From Micractinium sp. NFX-FRZ (lineage: Eukaryota > Chlorophyta > Trebouxiophyceae > Chlorellales > Chlorellaceae): DNA of 64,000 nt. How positions within the stretch are numbered: the first letter of the stretch is position 1; each line of letters starts with the position of its first letter. Below the pieces are notes generated by a model. It ran no database searches and was not told where the DNA came from. It worked only from the letters and a program-made list of their open reading frames with translations. Below are positions 22,401-33,800 of this stretch, piece after piece. Position numbers and translations under genes: made by a program. The stretch is taken from NCBI GenBank assembly GCA_029339195.1, contig JAPTJF010000017.1, positions 186,001 to 250,000 of the forward strand. Direction: 5' to 3'.

Positions 22401-22452
22401 TGGGCATCCTGTTTGCGCCCAACACGCCGGCAGGCGCGGCTGCGCGCGGCAT
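19435..22452 (-). CDS. RAD51D: RAD51 paralogue RAD51D, homologous recombination repair
   Basis: RecA-fold ATPase paralogue that works with XRCC2 and RAD51B/C to help RAD51 load on single-stranded DNA in the nucleus. Exons in transcript order: 22452-22395, 22251-22178, 22035-21934, 21570-21492, 21222-21071, 20868-20496, 20026-19927, 19654-19435; phases fit, 385 aa. Walker A is GETASGKT (residues 102-109, split by intron 4). Walker B is LLIVD (about 237-241) followed by ALSALIAPILGGG. VVLVTNHLVGG and ESWRNQPHTRIQLW match the family C-terminal strands. The N-terminal helical domain includes VEAFLTTNLQTLTDAAGG. Intron 3 has a GC donor (ACG|GCAAGC), chosen because it restores the family sequence ILST-GCQGID. 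A 37-residue Ala/Gln insertion (about 188-224) between the motifs is absent from animal RAD51D as far as known. Confidence 0.9.
20270..20303. repeat. CACAG pentamer repeat in RAD51D intron 6
   Basis: Tandem CAGCA/CACAG units, the same pentamer that recurs at 52886-52936 and 55100-55134 in the BRM gene. Confidence 0.7.
20655..20775 (-). repeat. Coding 12-15-bp repeat, Ala/Gln insertion in RAD51D
   Basis: Imperfect tandem GCCTGCTGTGCC-like units (plus-strand reading) encode the AAQQAQQ tract inside RAD51D exon 6. The repeat stays in frame and without stops. Confidence 0.85.
21402..21452 (-). repeat. Intronic ghost of RAD51D exon 4 end
   Basis: Copy of 21474-21537, the exon 4 end encoding GQMVEVCGET plus donor. 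CTCTCGCCATCTGCCCGCCC shows a small deletion relative to the exon. Confidence 0.7.
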
Positions 22453-22989
22453 CAGAGATGAATGAAAACAGCAGTGTCCCGGCGTGGCAAGATACACGAC
22501 GTGAGATCAAAGCCAGATCGTGTTCCCCGACATCAAGTCATTCGAGGCTCACAGGACCGAGATAGAGCAGTAGGGTTGTCATGCTGCGTGCTTCGGGTCT
22601 GCCGCCCATTTTCGGCCAGGACGGAAGCTGTTTTTTCAATCTTCTTGTGCCACATATTTCCGGCCATCTTTGCGGTTGGATTCCTGCTTTTGTAATAGTT
22701 ACAGCATGGCACCTTGCTAGGTTGATACCCGAGTTCTGCCGCACTTGCTGTCTTGCTTGTGCCGCTCTTCGACTCCTGATTGGAAACATAAGCGCTGTCA
22801 GCCACCTTGCCTTGACATATTCCTCGTTGGCTAGGACATCCCGCGCTCGCCACAACATGGGGCAATGTGTTTCTCTGGTGCCCGCAGCGGTGAGCAGGGC
22901 GGAGGAGCGAGGGTGCAGAGGCTTGGCGCCCCTGTGCAGTGCCACACCTGCCTCGACAATTGCTGTTATGCGCCCCCGCCGCCGCCACC
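22453..22989. promoter_or_regulatory. Divergent promoter, RAD51D / Cys-rich protein gene
   Basis: A 537-bp gap between opposed start codons, noticeably less GC-rich in 22560-22850 than the flanking genes. No coding signal or named element could be assigned. Confidence 0.5.
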
Positions 22990-25405
22990 ATGACCACCTG
23001 CCCGTCCTCAACTATCCTTCGTGCTCATACCATGTGCCCTGCTCAGGCGACACCAACGTGCAAAGTTTGCGGGAAGCAGGCATCAGGGGAATGGAAGGGC
23101 CTGGGCTTAGAAGAGGTGCGTGGTAGCTGGCTGCACTGGGACGGCGGTGGCTGGCTGCACAGCGGTAACGGCAGCTAGGGCACTGGCGGTGGCAGGACGG
23201 CGCCTGCTGGAGGGTGGCGGGAGCGCCTGCTCTTGCCCATGTGGTGGAATGTACAGCACTTGGCCAGGCAGCAGCAAGCCTGTGCGTGTAGCTAGGTGGA
23301 GCAAGTTTAAGGCGCACGCTGCGCGCTGCTGCCCGGTCAGATGCCAGCAGTGCTCCGCCCCACGACGCAGCTGCACCCGCCTGATCCAATCCTGCCATGC
23401 AGCGCTCAAGATGGGTGTGGGAGGGCGAGCAGGCGTGCTGCCGCAAGTGTGTGGTATCTAAGAAGCTGGACGAGACCAGGTTCAAAAACGTGAGCCGTCT
23501 CTGCATGCTCACACTTTGTCCTGTACCGCCCCCTGCCCAACCGCTCCCGCCTGCCCGCATTCCTGTACTGACCACTTCCCATCCCGGGCCCTGCCTGGGC
23601 TGCAGGAGCGCAAGAAGTATGCCAAAGCCAAGGAGGAGTACTGTGAGTTGCCTGCCCCCAGCGGCTGTGCCTACGCAGCCTCTGGCTGCTGTGCTTCCAG
23701 GGGGAATAGGGGGGGAGGAGTGGAAGGGTCTGCGGCCTGTTTGTGGTTGGCTTGTGTGTGGCTTCTGTATGAAGCATGCGATGGGGGCATTCTTCACACA
23801 TGTGTGATGCATCGTGCTGACCTCCTTCGATGTGTTCTGTGTGTGCGCCAGTGGCACCCCTTGGGGCGATCAACTTTGTGGTGTCGTCGTGGCAGCAGGG
23901 TGCCTGCACCAGTTCAGCGGCTGGCCCCGAGCTCCGCTGCGCCATGACCGCTGCCGCCTGCTGCCACCGCTGCCGCCATGTTTCCGTGTAACCCCCACTG
24001 CGCCGCACTGCACCCCACCGTTTCACGCAACTGCCCACATGCAACTGCACCCCACCTCCCATGCAGACCCCAAGCCCACGGAGGGCGTCAAGCCAATCAG
24101 GAGGCTGGGCTCCGGAGAGAAGTGGGACAGCGGGCGCAGCTTCCGCTTGGGCTGGAAGTGAGCTCCTAGGAGAAGGCAGTGTGCGGGTGGCCTGGCAGCA
24201 GCAGCAGCAGACCCAGGACACCTGACACGCCTTGCCCTCCTGCTCGCCTGCCTGCGTGCCCTCCAGCACCCCTGCTCCTGCGCGCCGCCTGCCCTGCACC
24301 CACGCCTCCCTGGGTGCGGCCGCTGCGAGCGCAGTCTGCTCACCGCTCTGCCCTGCTCTGCTCCCACCCACCTTGCGCAGGCCGCCGTCGGCCCTGCAGC
24401 GCCTCATGTCGGCCATCATGCATGCCCAGCAGGAGGAGCCCGGCAAGTATGTGGGCCCGCAGCGCAAGGGCACGGGCTTTGTGCCCGCCAGCTGCGCGAC
24501 AGCTGCCACGACGGTGAGCGAGTGCAAAGCACAGCAGGCAGCCTGCATTGGCCCGCTGTGGTTTGGTGTGCTGCGCTGTTCAGGGCAGTCGGCCTTTCTG
24601 GCCGCCTTGCTACCCAGGTTCTGCCCAAGGCTTGACCCTGTGTGGATATCTTGCGTCTGGCGGCAGTGCAGTGCATCCAGCAGCAGCCACAGGCTGGCAC
24701 TGGGTGGCAGCGACGGGCGGCCAGCCGGATCCGGTCTGTGACTGTGCAGCCACCTTGGCTTGCTCTGTCCACCTGCCTGCACGCTTGCAGGGCGGGCCTG
24801 TGCAGCACACGCAGCAGGAGCAGGCGCAGCAGGCGCAGCATGGCAGTCACGAGGTGTGGGCGGCGCTAGAAGGTGAGCAAGCCTGCTGCAAGCCTGCTGC
24901 TCTGCCAGGCCGCCGGCCCTGCCTGTGCAGGCGTGCTCCGGTCACTGCAGAGGGGCGTGGGGTGGAGGGTTCTGGCAGCGTCCTCGCCCGCCGATTCGCC
25001 TACCACCCACTGCTCTGCTCCGCTGCTCTGCTTTGCTGCCTCCCTGCAGAGGAGCACGGAGTGGAGCTCGTGACTGAGGAGAGCCTCAGCCTGGAGGGCC
25101 CCAGCACGCACGGCCCCAGCCTAGCCCGCCACAGCGCCTTTCCGGCACTAGAAGAGGTGGAGGAGGGGGAAGAGGAGGATGGGGAGGATGGGGAGGAGGA
25201 CAAGTGCGAGGGGCAGGCAACAATCGCAGCGGCAGCCGGGCAGGGGCACCCGCCCAGGCCCCAGCTCAAGTCCCTTCAGTCCAAGTCCAAGAGGATCGGG
25301 GAGGTGCGCGCTGGGGAGGCGGATCCGTCGGCTAGCTTTCACGGCGACTCGGCCTTTCTAGACGAGGAGGAGCCGCCGAATCGCAGGACAGCAGGCACAG
25401 CGTGA
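22990..25405 (+). CDS. Unrecognised protein with an N-terminal CxxC...CxxC module
   Basis: Not recognised. Exons 22990-23115, 23403-23489, 23606-23642, 24067-24157, 24381-24513, 24791-24872, 25050-25405 keep phase and give 303 aa. The ATG at 22990 sits in a strong context (GCCACCATGACC); an in-frame ATG at 23032 is an alternative. Residues 24-58 hold C24-x2-C27 and C55-x2-C58 with two tryptophans between (CKVCGKQASGEWKG, WVWEGEQACCRKC), a plausible small zinc-binding fold; the spacing is too long for a GATA finger. A basic stretch follows (ERKKYAKAKEEY), then a block that looks conserved (RRLGSGEKWDSGRSFRLGW and EPGKYVGPQRKGTGF). The C-terminal third is acidic and low in complexity (EEVEEGEEEDGEDGEEDK). 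A nucleic-acid-binding role is possible but unsupported. It diverges from RAD51D. Confidence 0.7.
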
Positions 25406-26669
25406 GGAACAGCGGCAGCTACTCATGCAGCATCCCGCCCGAACCCCCAGTACCACCACGCCTCTGCTCTCGAGGCTGTGCAGCAGCAGCATTGTCAACC
25501 AGTTTTCCTGTGCTTTACAAGTTTCCCTTTCAGCAGAGGATGTATGTTTGTTTCCCTCGCCAGCAGCGGGGCCTTTGCTCCCAGCTGGCAGTGGCTGCAT
25601 CCTTGCAATGCGTGCGTTCATTACCTCCCCCCTGAGCGGGCGCTAGCTTTACCACTTGATGTTCTTCTCCTGCACTCCCCTAGCGTTGCCTCCTTCCAGC
25701 AGTAGCCAAGTGACCACTGTCCCCATTCTCTTCCCCTCTCCTTCCAAGCTGTTCCCTTTCGTTTGTTCACTGCGACAGCCTTCTCTCAATTCTGGTTGTT
25801 ACTCCTATGTGCCACTTGGTTAAAGCGTGGGCTCGACCAACGCACCCTCCGCCCCCCAAGTGCCCACCCAGCCGCTGTACCACCATCCAGCATGTCTCTG
25901 CCTTCATCTTCAGTGGATGATTTCCTGCGAGTCATACAACGAGCTGTGGACTGCTCTGTCCGCATGTGGGCTGTAACTGTACCGTTTTTTTTAGCGGGGG
26001 GGGTGCGCTCCCTCAAATTTGAAATAAATCTGCTGTACGACCCCATCACCTGACTGCGGGCAAGACGGCTCTGTGTGCACACAGCTCACTCCCACCGCCT
26101 GCAGGACAGGGACGGGACAATCCCGGCAAGAAGCACGTTATCATTGCCTTACAAGCTGCCAGTCTGCCGAGTACAGTTCACCTTGCGAGCCTCGAGGGCA
26201 CTGAAGAGGGCCTGGTATCCAGCCGCGGCGCCTGCTGAGCGCTGCACGCCCGTGCTACGCTTCCCGCTCTCGTACCGGCTGGCGCTGCGGCGGCGGCGGT
26301 GCAGCAGCCCCCACCACCATACAGGGGGGCAGCGGGGGCCTGCCGCGCCTCGCTGAGCCTGGGGGCCGCAATTTCATGGTGATAGCCCCTATTGGGCAGG
26401 CGGACAGGGCGCACCAGCCGCTCTGGGCCGAGCAAGAAGCGATACCCTCTCAAGTCTCTCACGGGAGCTGGGGCGGCAAGGGGCGGCGCCAGTCCGCCTC
26501 TGCAGACGGCAGCGCGCCCAGCAGCACTTCATTCCAGTGCCTCTCGGAGCTGCTTATTGGCCTCAATTTGACATCTTCATTCTACTCTGATCTCCCTTGA
26601 CCTCCCTGGCGGCAACCAGCTCTCTGGCGGCGACTGCAGTCCCGCCGGCTTGAAACCGCCTTCTGTTCA
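25406..26669. other. Intergenic region between two plus-strand genes
   Basis: This 1.26-kb stretch carries the 3' UTR of the Cys-rich gene (TGTAA at 25972-25976) and then the promoter of the next gene. Several short open frames around 26180-26600 have no ATG, no splice partners and no recognisable domain, so none is called. Confidence 0.5.
25972..25976 (+). terminator. TGTAA polyadenylation element, Cys-rich protein gene
   Basis: TGTAA about 567 nt past the stop codon at 25405, shortly before a T-run and an AAATTTGAAATAAAT patch. Confidence 0.45.
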
Positions 26670-27905
26670 ATGACAATGTTTGGACCGGGTCGCGACCCGC
26701 CTCCCAAGTCACGCTTCCCGCCCCGCCGCAAAGAGCCCGCGGGTGAGTGCCGCGCTTGTTCGCGGGCTGCTTGACTGAAGCATGGCAGAGCTGGACTGAC
26801 CCTCTGCCTGCAAGCCCACCTGTATGCCGCAGCGGGGAAGAGCGATAAGGGCGGCGGCAAGCGGGACGAGGCGCAGGCGCCGCCGCAGCGGGTCCGCGGT
26901 GGCAACGCGGGTGCTCGCGGCGCGGGTGTCCCGCCGGCTGCCGGCGGCAACACGCTGCAGCACCTGGCAGCGCGTGTGCAGCAGGAGGGTGGGATGCATG
27001 GCAGCCAGGCCAGCAAGCGTGCCCAAGCTGCGGCTGCCGCAGCAGCACTGCTAGCGGAGGACTCGGGGGACCTGGCCGCGGCAATCGGGCTGCAGTCCGG
27101 CAGAGTGCCACGGCGCGACATGCTGTCCACCCTGGCGGAGCTGATGGGTGCTCCCCAGATGGCGGCGTACCAGCAGGCGGGTTGGGGCGCGGTGGACGCG
27201 GCACGGCACGAGCAGCGGGCACAGCGGGGCTGGGCAGAGGAGGAGGAGGAGCCAATGGGTGCTGTCCCCATGGAGCCGGCGCCGCCACCCCCTGACTTCA
27301 GCAAGCGCAACATGGCTCGGCTGGGTGGGGACGGAGTGGCAGGCATCTTTGGCGGAGGTGGTGCTGCAGGTAAAGAGGGCTGGCGGGTGTCCACAGTATC
27401 TCCTGCTTGTGGGTGGCGCTTCGGTGCATATGAGCAACTGCGGGGGAATGAGTGTGAGTGCCTTCTCAACTTCTTCACCCCCTGCTCCTGACCTGCACCC
27501 ACCTTCCTCCCCCGCTGTCCATTGTGCAGGCCAACGCGGCGGCGGTGCACTGCCCAAGCCGGCAGGCGGCACAGGCTACATGTCTGCCCTGCATGACCTC
27601 AAGGCAGGACTGTCCGATAGCCAGGCGGTGCGGGCGGCGGTGCAGCGCGAGCAGCTGAAGCGTGATCTTGAGGAGCAGATGCGGCAGAAGAAGGAGGCAG
27701 AGGCAATGCGCAAGGCAGCGCTGGCAGAGCAGGATGAGCGTGAAGAGGCGCAGCTGAAGGCCTACTGGGCATTGCAGGACAATGCTGGGGGGCACGGCGC
27801 AGCGGCCCAGGCAGCCGCTGCTCCCAGGGGGCAGCAGCGCGGCCAGCAACCCCAGCAGGCACAGCAGCAGCGCGGGCAGGGGCCCGAGGCTGGCGGTCGC
27901 AGGGC

Positions 27906-27940
<35 letters not shown>

Positions 27941-28971
27941 CTGCAACATATTCCCCTCCGGGAGGCTCGCGGCGGGGCGAGGCGCTGGTGCAGCCCGGCA
28001 TCACCGTCTTCCTCCCTCCTGACAAAGAGGCAGAGCGCAGGGGTGCACAGCGTGCCCGCCAGGCCTCCCAGTCCTACTCAGAAGAGGCAGAGGCTGTCCA
28101 GCCACGCCCTGCCCGGGCGCGGCAGATGCTGCCCAGCCCCGGCGATATGGCCAACTGGCAGCAGGCGATGCTGCAGCAGGCCGCAGCGAGCAACATGCTT
28201 GCGGCACAGCAGCAGCAGCAGGCGCAGCAGCAGGCACAGGCGCAGATGCTGCAGATGCTAGCAGCAGCCAACCCCGCGCTGGCAGCGGCGGCTGGCTCAT
28301 CAGCCCTGTCTGCCTTCCCACCCGCCCTGCTCGCGGCCCTGCAGCAGCCTGCCACGGCAGCTGCCGCCCCACCCTCCGCTAGCAGCGACCCTCAGGTGCT
28401 CTCTCTGCTGCGTGGGCTGGCAGCGGAGCAGCAGCGCATGAGGGAGGAGTTTGCTTCCCGGCTGGAGGCTGTCTCCCGCCAGAACGGCGATGCACGCAGC
28501 GAGCGGGACCGTGCCCGCCAGGACCTGGAGCGTGTGCAGCGCCTGCTGTCTGAGCGGCAGCAGGGGGGCACCATGGGCGGTGGCATGTACGATGACGACG
28601 GCCGTGACTTGGATGTGCTGTGTGTGACCTCACACGTGCTGCCAGTGGGGGTGGGCATCCCCTCCCGCCTGGGCACACCCGCAGGCAGGGGCGGAGTGGG
28701 GCGTCCCCAGCAGCAGCAGCAGTATGCACATGATGGTTCGGGGTCGCGCCTGCCGGCACGGTCTGGGCAGCAGGGCGTCGAGCGGCAGCAGCAGCAGCAG
28801 CATCGGGGCGGGTGGGCTGCTGTCCCTGCCGTGGTCAAACCGGCTGGCCGAGTGGGGGCAGCGGCAGCTGGGGGCCAGGCCAGAGCGACGGCGCCAGGCA
28901 GGGGCAGGCAGGAGGGGACAGGCAGGCAGGCGGAGGCAGCGCCCCGCAGGTCCACCTGGGGGCGGACGTGA
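26670..28971 (+). CDS. Unrecognised Gln-rich coiled-coil protein
   Basis: Not recognised. Exons 26670-26742, 26833-27369, 27530-28971 join in phase to 683 aa, starting MTMFGPGRDPPPKSRFPPRR, a basic Pro-rich head. An Ala-rich segment follows, then a short charged coiled coil at about residues 225-270 (AVQREQLKRDLEEQMRQKKE, EAEAMRKAALAEQDEREEAQ). Poly-Gln and Ala/Gln tracts fill 280-440. A second coiled coil (EFASRLEAVSRQNGDARSER) lies near 490-530, and the tail is basic and Gly/Gln-rich. The head/coil pattern loosely recalls centrosome/spindle-pole proteins of the CSPP1 type, but no diagnostic motif was seen. The last 110 residues could contain an unspliced intron, although the frame is open to 28971. 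It converges on the next gene with 200 bp between stop codons. Confidence 0.68.
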
Positions 28972-29121
28972 CGGCATGGCACGCCATGGGGTAACTGTTC
29001 AGCGACCGACCACACCGATTCACATGTGATTCTTCTTCAAGCTACTGCACACTGCTTCCAGCCACTGTTAGATTGTCCTATGAGCCTGGTGCTCTCTTCC
29101 TTGCAAGCTTCTTATCAAGTG

Positions 29122-29126
29122 TTACA
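29122..29126 (-). terminator. TGTAA polyadenylation element, FANCF-like gene
   Basis: Minus-strand TGTAA only about 47 nt past the stop codon at 29173, in an AT-richer gap between two convergent genes. Confidence 0.45.
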
Positions 29127-29172
29127 ATGTCACCGCAACAGAAATGTGCTTGGGGGGGGCGATGCAGGCCAG

Positions 29173-30596
29173 TCACCGCACAGTGCAGCCCTTGGCAAGC
29201 AGATAGCTGGTGACATGGTCAGGATGCTTGGCTGCATGTGCCACCCGCCAGCGTGCTGCCTCTGCTGCCGGCAGCGTGCCACCAGCTGCTGCCTTCTGCT
29301 GCTCTGCCAGCACCACAGCATAGCAACATGTGAAGCGGAAGGAGTGGCGGCATACCTCTGCCAACAGTGCCGGATGAAGCACCAGAATCGCCTGTGGCCG
29401 ACTGCTGCATGCCGTGCACAGCAAGTGCACCGCCTCGCGAGCAGCCACACAGCCAGGTGCCTGTCCTCCAGCTCTGCTGCCACTGCAGCTGCCAGCTGCC
29501 TTTGGATGGCGTGGTGGGTGCTGCAGCCCCGCCAGGCGCCGCAGCACGGCCTCCCAGCAGGGAAGCAGCACCACCAGGCAGAGCAGGCCAAGCTCCAGCT
29601 GAGTTGGTGGGCTGTGCAGCAGGCCGCTCAGCGTGCCGGCAGCCTGCTGCTCTGCCTGCTGTTGATGCGGTGCGTCCTCCCGCTCCAGCTGCGCATGTTC
29701 ATCCTGGTATGCCGCCGCCGCTGCTGCCCCTGCCGCTGCTGCCGCTGCTGCTGTGCCCTGCTGCTCCGCACGCTGCACCAGCAGCTGTGCCACAGCTGCG
29801 CTCTCCAGGCACTCTGGGCTGGTCAACTGCTGGAGCGCCTCTGCCAGCAGGCGCCGCTGCTCGGCTGGCTCCAGGAAGGAGGTTGAGCTTCCGTTGCTGC
29901 CACCAAGGCTGCCACTGCTGCAAGCAACATAGCCATGCTGGAGTGCATCAGCCGCTGCAGCTGCCGCCTGCTGGGCCGCAACTTGTTGCAGGCCGTGAGC
30001 TGCCGCTGCTTGCTGCAGGCCAGCTAGCGCTGCTGTGAGCTGATGTTCCGCGGCTGCCTGCTGCTCCCCGGGCGGCCGGCGCAGCACCACTGCTGCCATG
30101 TAGGAAGCTAGGACTGCCTCTATCCAGCATTCAGTGGAAATGCTGCTGCCTGCTGGCTTTGCAGCCGACGTGGCTGCGTCGGCTGCGCGCGCCAGCAGAC
30201 CTTCGAGGAGCAGCTGCAGCGGACGTGTCGCCACAAGTGGCAGCACCTCCTGCAGCCTAGCTGACAGCTGTGGACGCAGCACCTGCAGGTGTCAATACCA
30301 AGATGTGTGTGTGCTTGCTACAGGGATACAGTCAGAAGAGGCGCTGCGCATCCTGCGAAGGAGGGGAGTGAGGCGCGGTGCCGGCGACGGCAGTGGCACT
30401 AGCCACTTCGGCCCACCTGCAGCCGAGCCTTCACTACTGGCGCGGCACTCTCTTGCTCCACCAACTGCTGCAGAGTGTCGCCCCATTGGAATGCTGCCCG
30501 CAGCTCGGCGGGGCCCCAGGCAAAACCTGGGTGCTCCACCACCGCGAGCAATTCAAGGAAGACTGCTAGGGCGCCGTCCAACGCTTCCGCAGTCAT
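29173..30596 (-). CDS. Helical protein, possibly Fanconi anaemia group F-like
   Basis: Two exons, 30596-30417 and 30282-29173, phase 0, 429 aa from the ATG at 30596. The frame stays open upstream to about 30740 without another ATG, so a 5' exon cannot be excluded. The protein is almost wholly alpha-helical with Ala/Gln insertions (around 145-165 and 205-240). The N-terminal stretch AVFLELLAVVEHPGFAWGPA followed by ELRAAFQWGDTLQQL resembles the start of animal FANCF (helix, then W-x-P, then AL/F-QW), and VLHPALLAEVCRHSFRFTCC recalls its C-terminal helical repeat. FANCF is an adaptor of the Fanconi core complex in interstrand-crosslink repair. The likeness was judged by eye only and may be coincidental; otherwise the gene is unknown. 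It shares a 230-bp divergent promoter with the kinesin gene. Confidence 0.6.
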
Positions 30597-30826
30597 TGCT
30601 GCAAATTCTGCAATTGACTGAGGGCGCTGGGAGAACAGGGAGAAACGAGAACCCTGCTGCGTCCGTGCTGAGCTTGAACGCTCAATTTGGCGCAGCTCCC
30701 GCCGTCTGGAGCTCGATCTGCGGATGCCTTCGTTCGGCACCTACCCATGGAGTGATCAGGGCAGCCGCGCGGCCGTCCTGCTGTTCAAACGACGCTTCCG
30801 CTGCCCTAGCGCGGAGGCGCGTCGCA
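30597..30826. promoter_or_regulatory. Divergent promoter, FANCF-like / kinesin-4
   Basis: Only 230 bp lie between the two opposed start codons. No specific element was identified. Part of it may be transcribed as 5' leader of either gene. Confidence 0.45.
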
Positions 30827-33800
30827 ATGACACAGGAAGAGAGCGCAGAGGCAGCCGCTGCCGAAGCAGTGTGTGTCGCCGTGAACATCAGGCCCCTGGT
30901 GCCGCTGGAGACCGCAGAGGGCTGCAAGCCTTGCCTGCACGTCACGCCCGGTGAACCGCAGGTGCGCTGAGGTGCTGTGCAGGACGTTCGTGGGCGATGG
31001 TGAGACGTGCTGTTGGTGCTGGGGAAACGCTGGCGCCCGCTGGACGCTCTGGGAGCAGCCCGCCCCGCCCGCGACAGCTACTGACCAGTGGGTGCTGCCG
31101 CCGCCTCCGCTGCACGCGCTCCCTGCCTGCCTTCCCTGCTGTACCGCGCGTACCCTGGCTTCTTTATACCTAATTGTTCACTGGAAATTTGCAGGTGGGG
31201 CACGGCGCTCACCTCTTCACCTATGATCATGTGTTTGGAGCCGGGGCGGAGCCAGTGGGCGCGCTCTACGAGCGCTGCGTAGCGCCGCTGGTGGACGGAC
31301 TGTTCAAAGGCTACAATGCCACCGTGTTTGCCTATGGCCAGGTGGGTCCGGGAAGTTCCAATATCATGGGAACAGCAGATGGGATGCAGCTGCAGCGGCG
31401 CGGGCTGGAGTGCAGATGCTTTGGGTGCCAGCGGCAGACTGTGAACGGCCTGTGCTCCCTTGCGCACGCCCAAGCCAGCAGCACGCGTGGCCCTGTCACA
31501 TGCCCATCTTCCAGACCATGCCGCCGCGTGATGTTTTACATGTGCTGCAGACAGGCAGCGGCAAAACATACACCATGGGGTCGGCCTTCACGCCGGGTGG
31601 CGAGGCACGCGGCGTCATCCCCTCCGTCATGCACTCCATCTTTGCCCGCGTGGCAAACGCCCCGCACGACGTCGACTACTCCGTGCGCGTGGGGTTTGTG
31701 GAGATTCACAAGGTGGGCGGCGCCCAGCGGGTGGCAGGCTGCTGCGGGCGCGGTGGACTTGCCGGGGCTCGCCCCACATGGCAGGGGCCGGGCACAGGGG
31801 TGGTGGCAGGCAGACTAGGGGGGGGAGACAGCATGGCAGGCTGGCTGCTTGTCATCAAGCTGCGAGGAGCACAAGCGCATTGGGCATGCCGCTGTTCACT
31901 GCTTGCTCCCGTGCCCCAACAAACCCATCCGACTGTTCATGATCGCACATCCACCACTCGTCTGATATCCATCGTCATCCTGCTGTGCAGGAGGAGATCC
32001 ACGACCTGCTGTGCACGGGGCGCGGCCCCCACCCGGCAGTGCACATCCGCGAGGCGGGCGGCAGCGTGTGCCTGGCAGGCGCGGCTGAGAAGGAGGTGCA
32101 CACTGAGGAGGAGATGGTGGAGGTGCTGGAGCATGGCACGCTGCTGCGGGCGACAGGTAGGGAGCACGGGCATGTGCAGTTGCGGGGCAGGGGCAGGGGG
32201 TGATTGTCGCCTGGGCAGGTGGCCAATGGTTGCCGGAGCATGGTGCCCTGCTGCGTGCCAGCGCTGGGGAGAGCCGGAAACTTCGCTAGGGGCACGGTAA
32301 CGCCGATGCTGGGGCTGGCCGAAAGGCGCGATGGCATGCCACGCTGCTGCATGCCATGGGTGAGGGGCTGGACGCAGGTGGGCGGTTCCCTGGCACGGTG
32401 GGGCGGAGCGGTCGCGACAGCACAGTGCCTTGCTGGATGCTGCATGTGCCTGCTCAGCTCCCCCAGCACCTTGCCAGCTTGTCTGCTGCTCCCCTTGCCC
32501 TGCGTCTCCTCCCCTTTTTCACCCTCTCTCAACCACTGCCATGTCTTATTGCGCTTGACCCCTACAGCTGCCACCGGCATGAACAAGCAGTCCAGCCGCT
32601 CTCACGCCATCTTCACCATTACGCTGGAGCAGCGCCGCCTTGTGTCGGAGCAGCGCCCCAGCAGCGGGGGCAGCGGGGGCAACGGCAGTGGGGAGGAGGA
32701 CGAGGACGATGAAGAGGAGGCAGGGGAGGGCATTGACGACGCCGCAGGTGCGTGGTGGGCGGTTGGCGCGCATGCAGCAGCAGACGCTTCGGGCAGGGAG
32801 TGCACAGGGGCAAGGGCGCCTTTGATGCTGGATGCAGCGGACCAGTGTGCGTGTCTGCGCACGCCAGGATTGTGACAGCTTTTCAATCTGACATCGGTCC
32901 TCATGTGCATTGCTGTCATTCACTTGCTGCCTGCAGACTACACCATTGCCAAGATGCACCTGGTCGACCTGGCAGGTGGGCGCCAGCGGTAGGGTGCTAT
33001 GCGCTGATCACAGACCAGCTGCTGCTGGCACCCTTTGTGTCCTGTTTGTGGCCTGCTTGGCTGTCGTATTTTCCTTGCTGTGGTGGCTCCACATGCCCCC
33101 GCGCCTGACCCCTCCCGTGTCCCCCCCGCCTGCCCGCCCCCCCGCAGGCAGCGAGCGGGCCAAGCGCACCAAGGCGGTGGGCGCGCGGCTGCAGGAGGGC
33201 ATCAACATCAACCGCGGCCTGCTGGCGCTGGGCAACGTGATCAATGCGTTGTCGGAGGGCAAGGCGCACGTGCCGTACCGCGACTCCAAGCTGACGCGCA
33301 TGCTGCAGGTGAGGGGTGGGCGGGGAGTCAGCTTGAGAGCACGAGGGGAGTGTGCGTGTTGGTGGGTGCGAGCGGGCGCAGCAGCACAAAGGCAGGGGTG
33401 CGTGGCTTTCAACTGCCCTCATGGCCTGCCTGGCAGCGCTGCCTCCCTGCCCTGGCAAATCCCGTCTCCTGCCTGCCTGCTTGTTCACCGCGCCACCCTC
33501 TCCCTCTGCCCCGCTCCAGCCTCGCCTTGCATCCTTATCTGGCCCCTTCCCGTCCCTGCGTCTCTCACTTCACACCCCGCAGGACTCGCTGGGCGGCAAC
33601 TCGCGCACCGTCATGATTGCTTGCGTGTCCCCCGCGGACGTCAACCTGGAGGAGAGCCTGAACACGCTGCGGTACGCCAACAGGGCGCGCAACATCCGCA
33701 ACAAGCCGGTGGTCAACCGCGACCCGGTGGCAGCGCAGATTGCGCAGCTGCGCCAAGCGTGCGCTGCTCTGAAAGCCGAGAACGCCAACCTCAGGTGCGT

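Noticed and set aside
23406..24782. A 458-codon minus-strand open frame over the Cys-rich protein gene
   Set aside because: It crosses the introns of a seven-exon plus-strand gene with correct splice sites and contains no recognisable motif.
26178..26462. Short minus-strand open frame with GYRFLLGPERLVRPVRLPNR
   Set aside because: It has no ATG, no convincing splice partners and no recognised domain. The peptide looks tidy but is not enough to call a gene.
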